From: Vandiemenella viatica
Taxonomy: Eukaryota; Arthropoda; Insecta; Orthoptera; Morabidae
NCBI GenBank assembly: GCA_031002005.1
Contig: JARYHS010008074.1
Span: 348,340,932 to 348,404,931 of the forward strand
Direction: 5' to 3'
Length of the DNA: 64,000 nucleotides
Shown: positions 57,914-64,000 of the stretch, in pieces
Layout: each line of letters opens with the position of its first letter
How positions within the stretch are numbered: position 1 is the first letter of the stretch
Position numbers and translations under genes: made by a program
The notes under the pieces: generated by a model
What the model was told of the DNA's origin: nothing
Database searches by the model: none
What the model saw: the letters and a program-made list of their open reading frames with translations, nothing else

Positions 57914-59613
57914 TCTTTAAATAGAAAAAATTTATTCAACAGCTAATAACATCCGACATTCCAGTATAACTTAATTTTTTGAATAAGCTTAGTTAAGAAT
58001 ATACTAACCTACCAAAATTAAACTCTGATGTTGATGAGTAAGGGGTGCTAGATATTAGTTATCTTATATTTTTTTTCGCTAGCTATCCGTAAAGGAATAG
58101 TCGTTATGAAACGTAAAGAACACCTCAGGCCTTTTTTTACATTAAAGTTAATTTTTTAGTAAATAATTTTTTCTTTATTCTATGCTTATTCTGAAAATTA
58201 TGTTTTACTGAATTGTGGGACATTTAATAGCTGTTGAACAAAATCTTTATATTTTAAATTATTTTTTTACTTTTTAGTACACATTGCTAGAAAAGCGTAT
58301 CTTTAAGTTCGTTTAAACTATAATTTTATTTCTAAATTTTTAATTCACATAAGTACAAAAATGTGTTTTATAAGTGTTTACTTTTTCTTCGCCAATGTCT
58401 TTTTCTTCACGTTGTAATCTTTCATAGTTATACGCAGGAGTAATGGACAGTTAACTGGTCAATTGTATAAAAGATCGAATAGCAGGGTAAACACGGAGGT
58501 CTACTCTTCTATAGTATCTCGAACTAACCCAAGAAGATGTACGGAATACTGTTCAACACCAGCTAAAGTGACAGCGGTTACTATCGTAGTTGTTTGCATC
58601 AAAGTATCGTTAAGAGCGAATGCGTAGAAGGTTGCTGAACAAAACCAGTTTTCTGTTGTTACTGTCTAAGTAATGAGAGTACAACGATATAGCTGTAAAA
58701 TGATTATAGTGTCATCGGTTCTTAATACGCGTGAAAATTTCAAAAATTTCGTATGTCCAAAAGTAGGTGAAAATTGAATTGAAATATCCTATTACATTCA
58801 ACAATTTTTCTCTTGTGCTGTAGGTAATTGGATAATGGAAATATCAGCGTATATAGTTATGCAACTATTGTATCTACATAAAGGACAAGCTAATAAAAGC
58901 CTGTTAAAAAGGTGTGATCAGTTATTATCTGGAATGGGAATTGAACAGAAAACTTGCATTTCTAGCACTACGCAATTCACATGGAGGCTGAAGAAATCTA
59001 TGAACTTGTGCATGTTTTACACACATAGAGCGTACCGAATCCAAGAAATTCGGTATGGCAGCATAGAGTCTTTCCTATTAATGGACGTGTCGTAAGTCTC
59101 TTCAAAATGACTTAATACCGAATTGCTTCATTCTTAGAAGTTTAACAATCATTTTAGATGTAGTGTGTATTTTAAAAGGATCTTGTCAAAATCTAGTCCT
59201 ATATTGTAGGATTCGAGCGTCTTTGTGTGAACTATCAGATTTTTCCTAAAACTGGATAATATAAATATTTAATTTTCAGTAGCCTTAATTTGTTTTCCAA
59301 TAAAGTGAAGCACACGTTTCTTCAATAGGTAGTACATTTAAGGAGTGAAGTTTCGCGTAATCCCTGGAGCAAAACTTGTATCTTAAATGATTTTTGGGTA
59401 AGATGCGTTTGATAAAACTTCCCGTTTTAACTTTTGTAAATAGTTGTTAGTAATTGCTAGAAAATGCATACTGATATATATTTTATACAAGCACAATGTT
59501 GACTGGTTATTTAAGTCATCTCTGAATAAGAAAATAAATGGGGATGGTGAAGAAGGGATAAGCGGAAGGTTTGTCAGAAAAAGAGAAAATCATTAATAAA
59601 AAAGGAACACACG

Positions 59614-59619
59614 TTTATT
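59614..59619 (-). terminator. Poly(A) signal of hexamerin copy 2
   Basis: AATAAA on the minus strand about 62 nt after the stop codon at 59681-59683, in the same position as in copy 1. Confidence 0.7.
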
Positions 59620-59680
59620 GTATTTGCGAACAATGCCAATGAAAATGTGGATGTGAAGTCTTTGCTACCATGTGACTCGT

Positions 59681-62600
59681 TCAGGCAGCGGTGAATTCCT
59701 CGTTGTCTCTATGGAAGACTGTGACATCTGTGAAGGCGGAGTTGGGCACGTGGAACTCGTACTCGTTGATGGGCCTGTCGAAGGGGAAGAAGGAGACCTT
59801 GGCGCCGACGTCGTCGGTGTAGGGGGTGGTCGTGCTGCTGGTGGTGTGCGTGAAGGGCTTGACGATGACGTAGAACCTGAGTGGCAGGCCGCTGTACGTG
59901 CCCTTGGGCAGCGCCAGGCGGTCGGCGTCTCCGTGCTTGTACACGAAGTCGTCGATGTGCACCTCCTCGTTGCCGTTCAGGGCAGTCAGAGTCTTCTCGT
60001 ACAGTTTACTGAAGCTCAGCGGCTGGTTGCCGTAGTAGGTGAAAGACTTCGAATTCCTCTCCAGCAAGTTTTCACCTGCCTTAACTATTAAAAGAAAGAT
60101 CATGTAAGAATATATCGACATAAAGGGATTCCATAAAAATCCTTTAGCTTAGAGACAAAAATAATAATATTGGTGTAATGACTCTCAGTTCAACGAAAGA
60201 GTTAGCGTCAATGCAACAAAATTTAGACGCAATTCGCCAGTGGCCTTAGGAGTTGCGCCTTAATAATACCACAAAATACCAATTGTCTACAGCTGTTTAC
60301 CATATTTTTGCGCTGCGTTTGGAGATCGGGTGCGTCAGGATCATAATCCACCCCCATACTGATCGTCCTGACTGCTGCTGTGAACTCGCTCCACGTACTA
60401 TATTAATGAGTACGGGGTATCACCTGTTCGTGTTCAGCCATGAGCATATCTATTTATATGTTCGGTTTATCCTATACTAACGCTAATACAAATCTAAGTG
60501 TTAAAAATATTTTGCGCGTTGCCACATAGATAAATTGTACAAATATATAAACCATTTATTCTAACACTTCAACATTGTATCTTCATATTACAGCACGGTA
60601 TGTTATTGCTATCATGCAGGGTTTCAATTTCTCTCTGGATAGTGTTAAACCCAAAACGAAACCCTCAGCGCGGTTTAAGGAATAGTATAGCTCAGTCATC
60701 TGCATCTGGTCGGATGACGGCAGTATCGGCAATTTTGCCAGAGATTTCTCGGCATTTACGCAAAATGTCGTAACGACCGTCCAAATCGTGTACACGTTAT
60801 GTTTCCGTTTTCGTATATCCTACTGATCATCGATTGACAACTATTGTCATTTGTAAGCTATCAAGTTGAAATTGTAATCCACACATTACATTACGCAAAG
60901 AAGACGAACATTAGTAAGGGATGTACGGTGTACAGTGGCTATTGGGCTTTTCTTTAAACCTCGTGGTGATGGGTTCGACTGCCGAAGCGATCATCAATTT
61001 TTATTGGCTGGCCTCCTTCATCTGACGCAATGACTTATCACCCTTCCTTCTACGGTATCGAACCAACCCCAGCATTGTGAACCCAGTTTAGTTTTCTTTA
61101 GACTTACCTTAGTACCAAATTTCAAGTGTCATGCAAGTAACTGTCCTAAAAAAATGTTGAAAACTCACAGTAGGAGAATTAATTACGAGATATTATCAAT
61201 GAAGTAAAAAGTAAATTCGTGTGGTTATAATGACCTGGTGACAGCATTTCGTATCGGCTGCACAATTCGCTTCTATCGCAGCCGCCTAGTCTAACCCGGT
61301 AACCCTACTAGGTATACTGGACTTACGATAGATTCCGATCCACGTAAGCGTCATGGCGTACTTCATTCACATTACACAGCAAGCTGTGACCGGGGGGAAG
61401 GTCACGTTAAGGACCTATGAAAATCCCCAACGAGACAGGGATTTGAAGCGTGGACCTTTCGAACTCCAATCAGACGCCTTAACCACTGAGCCACCAGGTC
61501 GCTCAACAGTGAGACAGACTCTCAAAATAAAACAGGCAACTTCGAAGCGTAAAAGATTAACAATGTCCTCAAAATCATTTCAGTTTCGGCTACCATATGA
61601 TAGTGAGTCGTAGAAACAGTTACTTTCCCGTCATTGTTCACCTTCTACCTTTGTCATAACTGTGATGATGGATACTAAATAATTATGGTACTTTGAAGTA
61701 TTTCGTCATATTATAAGATGACAAGAAGTTATGAATTCACTGGTTCCTGACTAAACCGAGACCCATAGAACTATTTTCTTTATAAAGACATCAACATATC
61801 TTATTTAATAATGGATTTAAGAAGCTATACCTTTACAGACGCATTTTGGCCGAGTCAACTGATATTTTCAGGAAAAAGTTAGAAGCTTTATTGTTATATC
61901 AAAAAACCTTATTAACATAAAGATGATTTACAAAGAAAATATCTTGCTAACTGAACTAAAAGTCAAACGAGTTACTGGTATCATAATAAATACCGTTGCG
62001 ATCATTGAGTGCTACTTACGCTTGTAGAGGAAGGAGTCGAGGTAGACAAACTTGTTCCGGGCCTCATTGAGGTTAAGCTCCTTGCCGTAGACGTCATATC
62101 GTGGGCCGTAGAAGACGCGCACGAAGGCGTCGACGTCCTTGTCGCTGGTGACCTTGATTTGGTAGTTGAAGGGCTTGTGCGTGAGACGGTGTGTACGACC
62201 CAGGAGGTTCAGCTTGCTGCCAACTTCGGCACTCGGGATCAGCAGAGCAGTGTTCATTTCGAAGTCGTAATGCTCGAAGTAGGTGACCAGTTTGTCGACA
62301 ACGACGCTCTCCACTTTCACTCCGGGGAACTCGAGCTGTAACCGATGATAATAATAACTCTATCATCTAGACGTGCCATATCAGTTATTATTATCACCAG
62401 GTTGAAAACTAGCGTAAAACTAATCTTAGTTTCGGTACATATATTGCGGGTATTAATGCAATAGAAATATATTGTTAAGACGTAAATGCTTCGTTATTTA
62501 CTACGGTGGGCAGTTATTGTGCCACACGAAAATTACTCGGTTAATATTGTGTTATCGAGTTAAACAAATTGTTTTTTGACCTGAATTTGACAAATTTGGT

Positions 62601-63822
62601 CACTATTACTAATAATGATTCTATAGCTGCGATTTAAACGTCACGTATGTTTTTCTGTAACATTACGTTGAACCATCTCCGCTGAGACAAATAGGAATAG
62701 CTCGTATTTTATACTGCTTAAATACTTTGTCCCTATCAAAGATACCTAACCTCTTAATCCCAATTTTGCAGATGGGTCATTTACGTCCAATAATATTCCA
62801 CTTATATGTGACCAATCAGATAGAGACTGTTTCAGTGAATTACCTGGTGCAAATTGTATGGTCCCAGGTGTTTCTTGAAGTAGTCGAATACGTCAACAAC
62901 ACGCTTGACAATTCTGTAAAATAGGGGGTGCCTCAAAGTGCTCACTGGGTGGTCGAAGTCCCCAGGATGGTCCTGTCAACAAAATTCTGTCAGCAACACA
63001 ATCGGGATGTAACACAGATTCAGAAAACCAAAGTGAACCATGGGCAAGTGGTCTCACCCCATGCGCAGCAACGGCAAGTAGAATTCTGAACAAGGATCCA
63101 TAGAAGTCCTTGTTCACGGAATCGACATTACCTTCCACAAGTCTTCCAAATAACTCAATGCTTTCTGGCTCCCTTAGGGAATACTTTGTTAAGTTCGCCT
63201 GCAGGAATCAACAAAAAGTGAAATGATGAATCATTATAGTATGTCTCGTACATCATGAAAGTTATATGAAAAAAAAGTGACAGGTTGGTCGGTTAACTCA
63301 CGTCAAAAACATATCCGTAATCAATCGCGTCATAAAGCCTCCTCTCGAACGCGCCGGCGATCTCTGCTAGCATTTTGTTCGGGATAATTTCTTCGTTTCT
63401 GCTGACCTGTGGAATTACAAAGTATAGCTATTTAAAACAGCTTTGGTAACCAGCACCGTAGATAATAGCTGTAACGGATTGTTGTTTTGTTTTATTAAGC
63501 CAAGTGTTACTTACCCTGATTGGCCTACGGTAGTCGATCGCCTCGACGTCGGGCAGGTGGTTGGACTGTCTCTCCAGGTTGTAACGAGCAAGCAGTTGTT
63601 TCAGGCCGAAGTAGAAGTGGTCTCCGCGCCTATGGTATTTTTCTTGACCGTAATTCTCCAGTTTAAGCCAGAAGGGGTAACGCAGCTGCATGTAGTTGTA
63701 GTAAGCAGCTAAGCCGATGTCCTCAGTGAAGTAGGAGACCAATTCCTCAGCGTCGTGGGCGTATGGGTAACCACTGTAGTTCACGTGGATGATATAAGGC
63801 TTCTCTTTATCTATGAGAAGAC
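59681..63822 (-). CDS. Hexamerin, copy 2 (3' six exons; gene continues beyond the window)
   Basis: Same product as the copy at 23147-32513. Exons on the minus strand: 63515-63822 (exon 5), 63302-63406, 63058-63198, 62844-62972, 62020-62335, 59681-60084 (exon 10 with stop). All lengths (308, 105, 141, 129, 316, 404 nt), phases and GT-AG sites equal those of copy 1, and no stop or frameshift is present, so it looks functional. Exons 1-4, the signal peptide and promoter should lie right of 64000. Compared with copy 1 I count seven amino-acid changes in about 465 residues: Leu to Phe in exon 6; Phe to Leu, Ser to Arg and Ile to Leu in exon 7; Ala to Thr in exon 8; Asn to Ser in exon 9; Ser to Arg near the C-terminus. 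The sequon NFT becomes NLT and is kept. Confidence 0.92.
60737..60994. mobile_element. 258-bp insertion in intron 9 of copy 2 (TSD CAATTTT)
   Basis: Absent at the matching place in copy 1 (around 24492). CAATTTT is present on both sides (60730-60736 and 60995-61001). The right part contains 'GATGGGTTCGACTGCC', which is B-box-like, so it may be a short SINE. Other parts are not recognised. Confidence 0.65.
61213..61505 (-). mobile_element. tRNA-derived SINE (family B) in intron 9, copy 2
   Basis: Duplicate of the 24705-24995 insertion. The minus-strand head 'GAGCGACCTGGTGGCTCAGT' is followed by 'GGTTAAGGCG', which keeps a better A box than copy 1. Confidence 0.75.
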
Positions 63823-63947
63823 CTGTAACACACCAAGGATGCAGTTATAATAATACGTAAGAAACTACCTTAATGGGATCTTCATCAAGGCATAAATATG
63901 ATATTTAATTTATTCAACCAGTTTCAATACTAAATTGACAGAGACTA

Positions 63948-64000
63948 GGGACCGTGCACAAACTACGTGGCTTGGTCAAGGGGGGGGGGGGGGGGGGAGG
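63948..64000. mobile_element. Start of a PIF-like MITE in intron 4 of hexamerin copy 2
   Basis: Begins 'GGGACCGTGCACAAACTACG', identical to the inverted right end of the 34821-35204 MITE, then 'TGGCTTGGTCAA' and a run of about 20 G. The empty site is seen in copy 1 ('GAGACTATTTC'), so CTA is the likely target. The element is cut by the window end. Confidence 0.7.

Larger units (their letters stand above)
57915..63947. repeat. Segmental tandem duplication, copy 2
   Basis: Matches 21370-27465 in the same orientation. Its left limit touches the Helitron 3' end at 57913/57914. Its visible right limit is the MITE at 63948, beyond which the window ends. Private differences are a 258-bp insertion (60737-60994), absence of the foldback found in copy 1, and scattered substitutions concentrated in exons 6-8 and intron 8. 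Confidence 0.9.

Overview
The window looks like a transposon-rich insect chromosome. It has long introns, an AT-rich background, several tRNA-derived SINE families, decayed LINEs, LTR elements and a large Helitron. The only cellular gene I can support is a hexamerin (storage protein of the arthropod hemocyanin superfamily), which points to an arthropod and most probably an insect. A large-genome hemimetabolous insect such as a grasshopper or locust fits best, but that is inference.

Layout. 0.5-5.6 kb: a decayed minus-strand LINE (endonuclease plus reverse transcriptase) invaded by two SINEs, a PIF/Harbinger-like TIR element and a 138-bp insertion with a 14-bp target duplication. 6.7-9.1 kb: a satellite-like array of about 140-bp units, five of them paired as about 280-bp dimers, followed at 9.55-10.25 kb by a long inverted-repeat element. 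11-20 kb: SINE heads, an RTE-like LINE 3' end, a solo LTR with ATAT target duplication, and a LINE ORF1 (gag) remnant. 23.1-32.5 kb, minus strand: a complete ten-exon hexamerin gene (651 codons) with TATA box, initiator and poly(A) signal. 34.8-40.3 kb: a PIF-like MITE, a three-copy ~170-bp tandem repeat and a hAT transposase fossil. 40.5-43.3 kb: a CR1-like LINE, cut by a Helitron spanning 43,326-57,913. The Helitron itself was invaded by two SINEs, an LTR retroelement (46,108-51,732, TSD ACCT) and a second CR1-like LINE in the opposite orientation. 57.9-64.0 kb: the 3' six exons of a second, tandem hexamerin gene in the same orientation, running off the window.

The main biology is a tandem duplication of a larval-serum/storage protein gene about 36.5 kb apart. 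The visible homology of the second copy starts at the 3' terminus of the Helitron. The two copies are mosaic: exons 5, 9 and 10 are almost identical, while exons 6-8 and intron 8 are clearly more diverged, which suggests patchy gene conversion. Each copy also carries private insertions: a foldback element with hammerhead-like strings in copy 1, and a 258-bp insertion and a MITE in copy 2. No CRISPR array, rRNA, functional tRNA or bacterial operon structure is seen.
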